Origin: DATKGW01 sp035510605
GTDB taxonomy: Bacteria > Patescibacteriota > Saccharimonadia > Saccharimonadales > CAIOMD01
Assembly: GCA_035510605.1 (NCBI GenBank)
Contig: DATKGW010000021.1
Coordinates: forward strand, 1-47,792
DNA length: 47,792 nucleotides
Reading direction: 5' to 3'
A model generated the notes under the pieces. The model was not told the origin of the DNA. It searched no databases and saw nothing but the letters and a program-made list of their open reading frames with translations. The translations under genes and the position numbers were made by a program. Positions 31,518-39,643 of the stretch are shown in pieces; position 1 is the stretch's first letter, and every line of letters starts with the position of its first letter.

Positions 31518-33545
31518 GTCGACTCTGGAATCTTGGCCCAAGAGTTGTTGGCGCAGTTGGGCAAAACGACGAGCCTGGGCTATAGCATCTTCTTTAGCAG
31601 CTTCTTCTGGAGTTTTGCCATTACCATTGCCGGTTTTGGTTGTCACGGTCATTACGCCCTTACTGCCAACTACATTAATTACCGGTATGACAATCGGCGA
31701 GCGCTGAGTTTTTTCATACAAGAAATGGGTAACGTGCTCTTTTATCTCTTGCTTAAAACGATCTAGATCAATCCGTTTAAAACGCTGCTCAACTGCCCGT
31801 TTTAACTCATTACGAAGTTCTGTCATAAGCTCTTCATTATCGCGCATATATATAAAGCCACGGCTGATGATATCCGGGCTGGTAAGGTTGATGCCGTTTT
31901 TGCGGTCAATCGTTAAGACGACTGTCACCAAGCCATCCTGAGCCATCATTATACGGTCCCTGATAACTACGTTGCTGACAATGGAACCCGTCTGGTCAAC
32001 CAGTACGGTACCATGAGGTACCTGACCGATTTGCTCCATTTTTTCACCGGTGAATGCTATAACGTCTCCGTTTTCGGCATTATAGGTGTTGGCTCTTGGG
32101 ATACCTTCTTCAATAGCATATTCGATATGACGCTGCTTGGACCGGTACGAACCATAAACCGGCACGAAAAATTTAGGGCGAATCATTTTAATCATCTCGC
32201 GGTATTCATCACTACTGCCATGGCCCGACACATGGAGCGGCCCACAGCCATCTAATTCGTGAGTTGTATGTTGAAAGACATGTACGCCTTTGCGCATCAA
32301 ATCATCTACCATATCGCCAATTAAGGCATCATTGCCGGTTTCCGGAATCGGTGTTGAGCTTAAAATAACGGTATCGCGGGGTTTCATCTTAATGTTACGG
32401 TGATCGCCGGTGCTCATTCTAATTAAAGCCGAGCTTGGTTCACCTTGCCCACCCGTACAAATAACGACAACTTTGTCATCAGGCAGACTGTTGACGCTGG
32501 CTATTGGTATAAAAGTACCCTTGGGAACTTTAACAAATCCATGCCTAACAGCCATCTCCAGCGTACTCATCATACTGCGACCATCAAGCGCAATTTTGCG
32601 CCCGTGATGTACTGCGGCATTAACAATCATTTGTATGCGATTGATATTAGTCGAAAAGATGGCTACAAACACCCGGCCAGGTGCTCGGTTAAGCAAATCA
32701 AAATAACTGGGTTCGATTATACTTTCACTGGGTGTCCTACCCATACGCTCGGTAGTGGTACTTTCTGATAGAAGTACCAAAACTCCCTCTTCTCCAATTT
32801 TATTCAAACGCTCCATATCTGTACGTTCATTGTCAAGCGGTTTGGGGTCAAATCTAAAATCACCGGTGTTTACTACCCGGCCCACGGGAGTATCAATTAC
32901 AACAGAAGTCGAACCGGGAATTGAATGTGTGACTCGCACTAATTCTATAAAAAAGTTGCCAATTTTTAGGCGTTCATGAGTGGTATCGTTCATAACGATT
33001 GTCTTTAATTCAAAACCGTTTGGCATGGGTAAACCAAAATTCTCAAATGTTTCTTCCACTCTGCCTATAGTAAATTTACTACCATAAACCGGAGCCGGTA
33101 CTTTCGGCATAATATGGGGTAAACCACCAATATGATCGAGGTGGCCATGGCTAATAACATAGCCGCGTACCTTATTTTTAATGGTTTCGAGATAACTGAT
33201 ATCGGCAATTCCGTAATTAATACCGGGCAAATCCACACCCAGGTCATTACCGGCATCAAGTACTAAAGCATCATTTAGATACTCCAGTACCAGCATGTTT
33301 TTTGAGCCACCGCCATCCATACCGCCCAGGCCGATTATTTTTAGGCGCGGCGTGTCATCAATAACGTTAGCTCGTCTTTCCAGTTTCATTGCTGAAGCGT
33401 CAAGATACTCATTGGTAATTTTGTTAGCCATTTCAGCATTACGCTTTTGAGCTCTAATCGCTGCACCTCTAGAAACTGTACGAACAGGCGCAGCATTATC
33501 TTGCTTAAGGCCATTCGTATTTGGTTGTCTTGTTGGTTGTTTCAT
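31515..33545 (-). CDS. rnj: Ribonuclease J
   Basis: A 676-aa metallo-beta-lactamase/beta-CASP nuclease with 5' exo- and endonuclease activity. The metal site HGHLDHIGG is at about 133-141. Further motifs are NTGDFRFDP and, in beta-CASP, STTTERMGRTPSE, and the C-terminal HVSGHGSSDEY. An N-terminal extension of about 60 residues (Gln/Asn/Arg-rich) precedes the catalytic core. With pnp on the same strand it likely forms the main mRNA-decay and rRNA-processing machinery; RNase J is common in bacteria without RNase E. It follows the UDG gene by 18 nt. Confidence 0.96.
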   Translation of the reverse strand: MKQPTRQPNTNGLKQDNAAPVRTVSRGAAIRAQKRNAEMANKITNEYLDASAMKLERRANVIDDTPRLKIIGLGGMDGGGSKNMLVLEYLNDALVLDAGNDLGVDLPGINYGIADISYLETIKNKVRGYVISHGHLDHIGGLPHIMPKVPAPVYGSKFTIGRVEETFENFGLPMPNGFELKTIVMNDTTHERLKIGNFFIELVRVTHSIPGSTSVVIDTPVGRVVNTGDFRFDPKPLDNERTDMERLNKIGEEGVLVLLSESTTTERMGRTPSESIIEPSYFDLLNRAPGRVFVAIFSTNINRIQMIVNAAVHHGRKIALDGRSMMSTLEMAVRHGFVKVPKGTFIPIASVNSLPDDKVVVICTGGQGEPSSALIRMSTGDHRNIKMKPRDTVILSSTPIPETGNDALIGDMVDDLMRKGVHVFQHTTHELDGCGPLHVSGHGSSDEYREMIKMIRPKFFVPVYGSYRSKQRHIEYAIEEGIPRANTYNAENGDVIAFTGEKMEQIGQVPHGTVLVDQTGSIVSNVVIRDRIMMAQDGLVTVVLTIDRKNGINLTSPDIISRGFIYMRDNEELMTELRNELKRAVEQRFKRIDLDRFKQEIKEHVTHFLYEKTQRSPIVIPVINVVGSKGVMTVTTKTGNGNGKTPEEAAKEDAIAQARRFAQLRQQLLGQDSRVD

Positions 33546-33563
33546 GTATTAATAAATTTTCCT

Positions 33564-34142
33564 TTACTTATTTTCTCTAATTAATCTTAAAATTTCCGGT
33601 ATTGTGGCAAAATCATCTATCAATGTTTGCCTCATTCCACCGTTGTATAGGGCTGCTGCCGGATGGAACAGCGGTAGAATAACCCGCCCCTTTAACCTTT
33701 TCGGTTGACCGTGGATATTGCTGATCTGAAACCCGGGCAAAAAGCATTCCATGGAATGCCGGCCTAGGGTTACCACTAAAAGCGGTTTGATAACCTCAAG
33801 TTGGTACTCCAAATATGGTAGAAACGCCAGTTTTTCTTCCGGCAACGGGTCGCGATTGTCTGGCGGGCGATATTTAACAATATTTGTAATGTAAACCTGT
33901 TCACGCTTCATATTAATATCGCCAAGCATTTCATTAAGAAATTTACCGGCTGCCCCGACGAAAGGCAAGCCTTGCAAATCTTCGTTTTTGCCGGGAGCTT
34001 CACCTATAAAAACGATTGTCGCATCCGGATTTCCGTCACCAAAAACCAGATTGGTGGCTTGTGCGGCCAGATCCGGGCAAATATTGTTCCGTACAATATC
34101 TGCCTTTATTTTATTCAGTTCAATTTGTTTGCTAAGGCCCAT
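33564..34142 (-). CDS. Family-4-like uracil-DNA glycosylase without the Fe-S cysteines
   Basis: A 192-aa UDG. The core motifs of the type 4 family are visible: VFGDGNPDA, then GEAPGKNEDLQGLPFVGAAG (about 48-66), VYITNIVKYRPPDNRDP (about 83-99) and LFHPAA (about 158-163). Family 4 enzymes normally bind a 4Fe-4S cluster with four Cys. Here the third and fourth positions are Tyr 91 (VKYRPP, normally VKCRPP) and Phe 107, and the N-terminal CxxC is reduced to a single, apparently offset Cys 22. Cluster binding therefore seems lost while the catalytic motifs remain. It removes uracil from DNA. It sits between pnp and rnj. Confidence 0.9.
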   Translation of the reverse strand: MGLSKQIELNKIKADIVRNNICPDLAAQATNLVFGDGNPDATIVFIGEAPGKNEDLQGLPFVGAAGKFLNEMLGDINMKREQVYITNIVKYRPPDNRDPLPEEKLAFLPYLEYQLEVIKPLLVVTLGRHSMECFLPGFQISNIHGQPKRLKGRVILPLFHPAAALYNGGMRQTLIDDFATIPEILRLIRENK

Positions 34143-34185
34143 TTTACTTAAAACATTTCTCCTATCAGATTATAGATAAAGAGAT

Positions 34186-36312
34186 TTACTTAATATTCGC
34201 TTGTTTCATTGATAGCACTAAACGGCCTCGATCATCTATGGCCACTAATTTAACAGTTACCAGATCGCCTTCTTTTACCAAATCACCAGGATGATTAGTG
34301 CGCTCATCAGCCATTTCGCTGACATGTACCAGCCCCTCAACACCAGGCATAATCTCTACAAAAACACCAAAATCCATAATCTTCACCACTTTGGACTTTT
34401 CATAAATCTTCCCCACCTCTGGTTCAGCGGTCAGGTTTTCTATCCAAACACGCGTGGCATCGATAGATTTCTTATCTGGTGAGGCAATAAAAATCGTCCC
34501 ATCGTCTTTAATATCAATATCGGCACCGGTTTCGGCAATGATTTTATTTATCATTTCACCGCCTTTGCCAATAACTTCACGGATCTTTTCCGGATTAATC
34601 TTCATAGTTTCTACCCGTGGGGCAAACGGGCTCATTGCCTTACGCGGCTCTGGTAAGGTTTCCAGCATGTGGGCCAGAATATGAGCTCTGCCAGGTTTAG
34701 CCTGCTCTAACACTTGTTCTAAAATACTTACCGGCAAACCATGAACCTTCATGTCCATCTGCAATGCCGTGATACCGTTAGAAGTTCCAGCTACTTTAAA
34801 GTCCATATCGCCGGCAAAATCTTCAGCGTCGGCAATATCGCTTAAAATAACCGGTTTATCGCCATCCATGATGAGTCCCATAGCTATACCGCTAATCGGT
34901 CTTTTTAAGGGTACACCGGCATCCATTAGAGCCAGACAACTAGAACAGGTAGCCGCCATAGAAGTACTACCATGCTGGCTCAAAATCTCGGTAACACTGC
35001 GAATGGCATAAGGAAAGGTTTCTTCGTCGGGGAGCATTGGCCAAATGGCCCGCTCGGCCAAAAAACCATGGCCGATTTCGCGGCGGCCCGGGCCACTTAA
35101 GCGGCGAACTTCACCGGTAGTATAACCGGGAGCATTATAGTGATGCATATAACGCCGCTCACCCTCCTTTTCCATAGTGTCAACGACTTGCGAATAGCTT
35201 AAAGGTGCCAATGTAATAATATTCAAAGCTTGGGTCATGCCGCGAGTAAACAAACTTGAGCCGTGAGCCCGTGGTAATATACCAACTTCGCTACTTAAAG
35301 GCCTAATTTCGGTTAATTTACGGCCGTCGGGGCGGATTTTATCTTTAACAATGCCTAGTCTGACATCTTTATTGGCAGCAGCTGCGAAAGCTTCTTCATA
35401 ATCTTGTTTAACTAAAGCAAATTTTTCAGTACCCAGCTTTTCCTCGAAATACGCCAACAGCTCTAGACGGATTTCATGCATAATCTGATGACGTTCGGGA
35501 TAATTAGTGCGAATTTTAGTACCTAATTTACCGTCCAGCCACTTATCAACTTGGGTCAGGATATCTTCTGCCGGTAAGCTCAAATCATATTCTTGTTTTT
35601 CGACACCAACTTTTTTTACAAGCTCTTCTTGTAACTTTATTGCCGGTTGCATTGTCTTTAGGGCAAATTCTAGAGCTTTGGCCACTTCTTCTTCGCTGGC
35701 TTCGTCAGCACCGGCCTCTACCATCATAATGGCGTCTTTAGTACCGGCAACTACCAAATCCAATTTAGCTTTGGCCAGCTTATCGGCATGGGCAAAAATT
35801 TCGAATTTACCATCTATTAGACCAACTCGGAGGCCCGCTACGGGGCCATCAAATGGCGCGCCAGCCAGCATAAAGGCAGTACTGGTAGCGATTAGGGCAA
35901 TCATATCCGGCCGGAAAGTCGGATCCATACTTAAAACCGTGGCAATGCCTTGAACTTCGTGTCTGTAGCCTTTGGGCCATAAGGGGCGAATCGGCCGGTC
36001 AATCAAGCGACCAATTAATACCGCATCATCACTGGGGCGACCCTCACGTTTAATAAAACGGCTGCCGCTGATTTTGCCGGCCGCATACATTTTTTCTTCG
36101 TAATCTATGCTCAGTGGAAAATAATCAAGGCCAACCACCTCATCTTGACCAACCATGGCCGTGGCCAGTATCACCGTGTCGCCATAGCGAGCAATGACGG
36201 AAGATGTTGATTTAAAACCAACCCGATTAACTTCCAGACTTAAAGGCCGGCCGCAAAAATCAGCCTCAACTTTAATAATATCTTTACCGAATGGGTTTAT
36301 TGTCTGCCCCAT
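34186..36312 (-). CDS. pnp: Polynucleotide phosphorylase
   Basis: A 708-aa 3'-5' phosphorolytic exonuclease. Two RNase PH-like domains (about 10-230 and 320-550) flank a helical linker. Visible landmarks are LGKDIIKVEADF-like N-terminus (NPFGKDIIKVEADF), FTRGMTQAL and GPGRREIGHG. A KH domain (PEKIREVIGKGGEMINKI, about 570-590) and an S1 domain (DFGVFVEIMPGVEGLVHVSEM, about 640-660) close the protein. Length and order are standard. A structured leader of about 90 nt precedes it. It follows rpsO, the classic rpsO-pnp order, and is upstream of the UDG and rnj genes. Confidence 0.97.
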   Translation of the reverse strand: MGQTINPFGKDIIKVEADFCGRPLSLEVNRVGFKSTSSVIARYGDTVILATAMVGQDEVVGLDYFPLSIDYEEKMYAAGKISGSRFIKREGRPSDDAVLIGRLIDRPIRPLWPKGYRHEVQGIATVLSMDPTFRPDMIALIATSTAFMLAGAPFDGPVAGLRVGLIDGKFEIFAHADKLAKAKLDLVVAGTKDAIMMVEAGADEASEEEVAKALEFALKTMQPAIKLQEELVKKVGVEKQEYDLSLPAEDILTQVDKWLDGKLGTKIRTNYPERHQIMHEIRLELLAYFEEKLGTEKFALVKQDYEEAFAAAANKDVRLGIVKDKIRPDGRKLTEIRPLSSEVGILPRAHGSSLFTRGMTQALNIITLAPLSYSQVVDTMEKEGERRYMHHYNAPGYTTGEVRRLSGPGRREIGHGFLAERAIWPMLPDEETFPYAIRSVTEILSQHGSTSMAATCSSCLALMDAGVPLKRPISGIAMGLIMDGDKPVILSDIADAEDFAGDMDFKVAGTSNGITALQMDMKVHGLPVSILEQVLEQAKPGRAHILAHMLETLPEPRKAMSPFAPRVETMKINPEKIREVIGKGGEMINKIIAETGADIDIKDDGTIFIASPDKKSIDATRVWIENLTAEPEVGKIYEKSKVVKIMDFGVFVEIMPGVEGLVHVSEMADERTNHPGDLVKEGDLVTVKLVAIDDRGRLVLSMKQANIK

Positions 36313-36335
36313 TAAGAGTTCCTTTCGTTTTTATC

Positions 36336-36387
36336 AAGGTGACAGGGTTCAGATATACTAATTCGTATAGCTGTGCTCCACCACCTT
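36336..36387 (-). promoter_or_regulatory. Folded 5' leader of pnp
   Basis: In the transcript AAGGTG (36387-36382) can pair with CACCTT (36341-36336). An inner hairpin is CAGCTATAC/GTATATCTG around GAATTA (36373-36350), with one mismatch. In Escherichia coli pnp is autoregulated through its leader hairpin; this leader could serve the same purpose, although the sequence is not conserved. The SD AAAGGA follows at about 36326. Confidence 0.45.
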
Positions 36388-36405
36388 AAATTATTTGGTC
36401 CCACT

Positions 36406-36414
36406 ATTATACCA
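36406..36414 (-). promoter_or_regulatory. Extended -10 promoter of pnp
   Basis: The minus strand has TGG-TATAAT (36414-36406) inside TGTGGTATAATA, a 12-base string also found at the ftsK promoter. No clear -35. It gives a pnp leader of about 90 nt and allows transcription separate from rpsO. Confidence 0.6.
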
Positions 36415-36452
36415 CAAAGATCAACTTTTTTAAAATTTTTGTCGACTGCAAA

Positions 36453-36719
36453 CTAACGGCGCAAACCAAGCTTTTTAATAAGTTTAAGATAGGCTTGGCT
36501 ATCTTTTTCAGCCAAATAAGCCAGTAAACGACGACGCTTGCCGACTAACTGCAGCAAACCCCGACGAGCCATATGATCCTGTTTATTAAGCTTAAGATGC
36601 TCGGTAATTTCGTTAATCCGAGCTGTCATAATACTTACCTGCACCTCTGGAGAACCAGTGTCCGACTTTGTGGTTTGGTACTCTTTAATGAGGTCTTGTT
36701 TTTTGTCCAAAGAGATCAT
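36453..36719 (-). CDS. rpsO: 30S ribosomal protein uS15
   Basis: 88 aa from ATG 36719, the normal size of uS15. It starts MISLDKKQDLIKEYQTTKSD and contains TGSPEVQVSIMTARINEITEHL and DHMARRGLLQLVGKRRRLL, all typical. A reading frame continues 13 codons upstream, but those bases are a promoter (TTGAAA, 17 bp, TACAAT) and the end of truB, so the shorter start is chosen. uS15 binds the central domain of 16S rRNA. Confidence 0.97.
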   Translation of the reverse strand: MISLDKKQDLIKEYQTTKSDTGSPEVQVSIMTARINEITEHLKLNKQDHMARRGLLQLVGKRRRLLAYLAEKDSQAYLKLIKKLGLRR

Positions 36720-36729
36720 ACGTTTGGCA

Positions 36730-36758
36730 ATTGTATCAGTATTGTATTCAATTTTCAA
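36730..36758 (-). promoter_or_regulatory. Promoter of rpsO inside the end of truB
   Basis: The minus strand has TTGAAA (36758-36753), a 17-bp spacer and TACAAT (36735-36730). The -10 ends 10 nt before the ATG at 36719, so the leader would be only about 3 nt. The -35 overlaps the truB 3' end. Confidence 0.7.
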
Positions 36759-37434
36759 GAGTGATAAGGCGGTCTTTTATCTTTGCATAAGTTAATTCTT
36801 TTAAGGCCACTGCCGAATCAATATTGAACTGCCCAATGCTTTCTCGTCTTAGCCCGCTCATATAAGCGCCGACCTCTAATTTTTTACCGATATCTTCTAC
36901 CAGCGACCGGATATAAGTACCGCTTGACACGTTTGTCCTAAAATCAACATCCGGATAAGAATAATTTAGAAGTTCAATGCCGTTTATGGTTATTGGCCGT
37001 GGCTCTAGCTTAATGTTTTGACCCTTGCGAGCCAGTTTATAAGCCCTTTGGCCGGCCACTTTAATAGCGCTATAGACCGGAGGAACCTGCATTATGTCCC
37101 CGGTAAAATGCCTAAGAACACTCATTAAGGATGCTTTAGAAACGGGATTATCTGATAATTTGGTGATTTCACCTTCAACATCACCGGTGGTAGAAGTAAA
37201 CCCAAACCGCATTGAAACAGTGTACGTCTTATCTTTTTTAATGAACTCAGGCAACCGTTTTGTATAAGCCCCAATAGCAATTATCAGCAGACCGGTAGCT
37301 TGCGGATCAAGCGTACCGCTATGGCCAACTTTTAACCTGACTCCTGTCTCGCGCTTAATAATGCCTCGCACCTCGGCAACAACCTTGAAACTGGAAATAC
37401 CCCGAGGCTTATCAACTAGCAAAAAACCTTGCAT
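36748..37434 (-). CDS. truB: tRNA pseudouridine synthase B
   Basis: A 228-aa enzyme that makes pseudouridine 55 in the tRNA T loop. It begins MQGFLLVDKPRGISSFKVV, and the catalytic Asp lies in GHSGTLDPQATGLL (about residues 38-51). YTVSMRFGFTSTTGD and PPVYSAIKVAGQRAYKLAR are further TruB motifs. At 228 aa it lacks the C-terminal PUA-type extension of longer family members. It lies between the DHH-like gene and rpsO in the classical order. Confidence 0.95.
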   Translation of the reverse strand: MQGFLLVDKPRGISSFKVVAEVRGIIKRETGVRLKVGHSGTLDPQATGLLIIAIGAYTKRLPEFIKKDKTYTVSMRFGFTSTTGDVEGEITKLSDNPVSKASLMSVLRHFTGDIMQVPPVYSAIKVAGQRAYKLARKGQNIKLEPRPITINGIELLNYSYPDVDFRTNVSSGTYIRSLVEDIGKKLEVGAYMSGLRRESIGQFNIDSAVALKELTYAKIKDRLITLEN

Positions 37435-37469
37435 ACGGTTGTTAGTATAACCTGAACTTATGCAACTAT

Positions 37470-39095
37470 TTATAAAATCAACGGCTCATCAAGGCTGGGA
37501 GTTGGTAGGTTGTTATCATTTTGATCTTGATCTTTTGGTTGAACTGTATCAGTTGGCTCATCATCTTGCGGCAAAGGAATCGGTAGTGGTGGTGGTACCG
37601 AAGGTGGAGCAGCTTGATCGTCTGACTGATTAAATTCCGGAAAAGGTTGAGCATTTAGAGCTTGGATTGGTTCCGGCCGGTTAAAATCCGGCCCGGCGGC
37701 AATGACGGCGTTATCGACTGCTCGTCTAGCGGCATCGGGGTCTGGCATCTTATTTTTTTTATTATTTTCAATCTCTTCAAATTGCATGACACGTGACTCA
37801 ATATCATCGAGTGTGTCTTTTGGTTCGTTAATTGACGGCCCTAGTAGTTGGTCATGGTCACTATCTTCATCTGTTGTAGATGTTTTAGACGAAGCCGCTC
37901 CCCCTCCAAACTGTGGTTCTGACGGACCATCAACCGTTGAATCCACAATGCCAACCTGCGGAATATCACTTAACGGATCAGTACTTGGTTCGAGTTGTTC
38001 CGGCTCGCTATTAGCCGTTAACGTACCGCCACTCTTTGGTGGTTCTGATACATATTCACTATAATTTGGCCGCTCGTTATCCGCAGGTAGTTGAGCTGTC
38101 TGCACTGTATCACTTTCTGAGTTATCGACTTTAACATCGTGGACAGAGGCGGTCTGATCATTAGCATCATGATTGTGCAGCTCACCTTTGTCATCAATAC
38201 TAATTTGATCCACTTTGGGCGGCTGCGGGATTGGCCTAGCACCGGGTTGGTCATGAAGCGAAATTACCCCTTCGTCAGATTCATCTGCCGAAGGTGGCAA
38301 ATCTGTCGGTATATTCTTCGCTGGTTCGGGTGGTAATGTCAATTTAGTAGCAATGAGTTGCTGGTTGGCACCGGCCGCCATTAATTGAGCCGCCATTGTC
38401 ATAACCTTGGGAGTTGTCTTATCGTTGCTAAAACGGTCGGTCTCGGCCACTATACCTGTCAAAAAAGCCGTGGCCATTTGGTTATCCAATAAACCGCTTT
38501 GGAATGCTTCACTTATGCTGACTAACATTTCGCACAAACTGCTGGCCACTGGATCTTGCCAATTAATACTGCCTAGATCAATTCCGTTATGGCCGGCCAT
38601 AACACCGATAACCGTAGCATCATGCAAGATTCGCCCATGAGCTTGAATTGCCTGATCGATGTGCTCTTGTTTATCAACACCAAGAGCTACCACTACATCA
38701 ACATTAAAGTCGCCTTGGCTAAAATCAAAATCTGCCTCGCTTAAAGAAGTTCTGTAAGGAGTAATGAATATCTTTACGACATTTTCTTCTACCTTGTAAC
38801 GCAGTTTATCGGCCTTGGATTTATCCAGTGCGATAATAAAATCTCTCAAAGAATCAGTATTTTGTTCAAGTGTAGCCTCCGGTTTTAAAAACTCCAGAGT
38901 CGAAGGTACCTTGCCGCTAAACACGGCCGTAGCATGCTTGCCAAGTTTATTCATGAGCAGCGTAAAACCGATGGCAGCAGATAGTTGGTCAACAGATGGA
39001 TTGTTACTAACGGTTATTAATACGTTTTGCGCATCACGTAAACGCTCTACTACTTGGTTTTTAGGATTGACATCCATTTTTTGGTTATTTTCCAT
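37470..39095 (-). CDS. NrnA-like DHH protein with degenerate active site and long disordered tail
   Basis: 541 aa. Residues about 15-255 follow the NrnA/DHH fold: an N-terminal segment DAQNVLITVSNNPSVDQLSA, GVMAGHNGIDLGSINWQDP and IVAETDRFSNDKTTPKVMTM. The catalytic residues are poor: the DxD-bearing motif I (normally PDGDA) reads PSVDQ, the DHH triplet reads AGH (about 167-169), and DTG reads ETD. Oligonucleotide hydrolysis therefore looks doubtful, by eye alignment. Residues about 255-541 form a Pro/Asp/Ser/Gln-rich, low-complexity tail with no Cys-rich or membrane parts. Its place upstream of truB-rpsO is the usual place of nrnA. It may be a scaffold or RNA-binding protein; this is inference. 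Confidence 0.75.
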   Translation of the reverse strand: MENNQKMDVNPKNQVVERLRDAQNVLITVSNNPSVDQLSAAIGFTLLMNKLGKHATAVFSGKVPSTLEFLKPEATLEQNTDSLRDFIIALDKSKADKLRYKVEENVVKIFITPYRTSLSEADFDFSQGDFNVDVVVALGVDKQEHIDQAIQAHGRILHDATVIGVMAGHNGIDLGSINWQDPVASSLCEMLVSISEAFQSGLLDNQMATAFLTGIVAETDRFSNDKTTPKVMTMAAQLMAAGANQQLIATKLTLPPEPAKNIPTDLPPSADESDEGVISLHDQPGARPIPQPPKVDQISIDDKGELHNHDANDQTASVHDVKVDNSESDTVQTAQLPADNERPNYSEYVSEPPKSGGTLTANSEPEQLEPSTDPLSDIPQVGIVDSTVDGPSEPQFGGGAASSKTSTTDEDSDHDQLLGPSINEPKDTLDDIESRVMQFEEIENNKKNKMPDPDAARRAVDNAVIAAGPDFNRPEPIQALNAQPFPEFNQSDDQAAPPSVPPPLPIPLPQDDEPTDTVQPKDQDQNDNNLPTPSLDEPLIL

Positions 39096-39108
39096 TTTTT
39101 ATCTTTTT

Positions 39109-39114
39109 ATTATA
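39109..39114 (-). promoter_or_regulatory. -10 element of the NrnA-like gene
   Basis: Perfect TATAAT on the minus strand, ending 13 nt before the ATG at 39095, so the leader is about 6 nt. No strong -35 is visible. Confidence 0.45.
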
Positions 39115-39181
39115 TGACTATGTAATTGCACATTACCATAAAAACTTTGGCTCCGCAAGAGGCATAACCAATGTGATCTCT

Positions 39182-39210
39182 TTGCAATTAGTGCAATTTT
39201 AAGGTATACT
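39182..39210 (+). promoter_or_regulatory. Promoter of rpsT
   Basis: TTGCAA (39182-39187), a 17-bp spacer and TATACT (39205-39210). The leader is about 30 nt and has the SD AGAGGAAG before the ATG at 39248. This gene therefore uses a conventional leader, unlike several neighbours. Confidence 0.65.
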
Positions 39211-39247
39211 TTGCCTCTGAAGATTTTATAAAGTAAAGAGGAAGTTC

Positions 39248-39637
39248 ATGCCCATAATTAAATCCGCCAAAAAGCGCGTTAAAATTGCTGCTAAAGCGAC
39301 TGCTCTTAATTCTAAAACTAAGCGCGTTATGCGAGAGGCTGTTAAGGCTTTTTATACTGCCCTAAACAGTGGTAAAGACGACAAAATTAAAGAAACTTTC
39401 GGCAAAGCTGTCAGCGCTATAGACGTTGCGGCAAAAAAGAATGTAATCCACAAGAACAAAGCCGCCCGTAAAAAGAGCCAGTTAAGTGCTGCGCTAAAAG
39501 CAGCTAGCACCAAACCTGTTGTTGCTAAAAAAGCGGTTTCAAAAAAAGCCACCACATCCAAGAAAGCTCCAACTAAAAAAGCAGTAGCCAAAAAAGCTCC
39601 GGTTAAAAAATCTGCTCTTAAAAAAGCCAATAAATAA
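39248..39637 (+). CDS. rpsT: 30S ribosomal protein bS20 with Lys/Ala-rich C-terminal tail
   Basis: 129 aa. Residues 1-87 are a standard bS20 (MPIIKSAKKRVKIAAKATAL, then NVIHKNKAARKKSQLSAALK). The last 42 residues form a repetitive tail of Lys-Ala-Pro-Thr units (AKKAVSKKATTSKK, APTKKAVAKKAPVKK), reminiscent of histone H1-like tails. bS20 is normally 85-90 aa, so the tail is an addition. It may stabilise rRNA or bind DNA; no evidence here beyond composition. Preceded by a good promoter and SD. It converges with holA at a 6-nt gap. Confidence 0.95.
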   Translation: MPIIKSAKKRVKIAAKATALNSKTKRVMREAVKAFYTALNSGKDDKIKETFGKAVSAIDVAAKKNVIHKNKAARKKSQLSAALKAASTKPVVAKKAVSKKATTSKKAPTKKAVAKKAPVKKSALKKANK

Positions 39638-39643
39638 ATATTT

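Noticed and set aside
35507..35953. A 148-codon plus-strand open frame opposite pnp
   Set aside because: It is antisense to highly conserved PNPase domains, so it is a shadow of that gene.
36720..36758. N-terminal extension of rpsO by 13 codons
   Set aside because: The bases form a clear -35/-10 promoter and overlap the truB end; the shorter product has the normal uS15 length.
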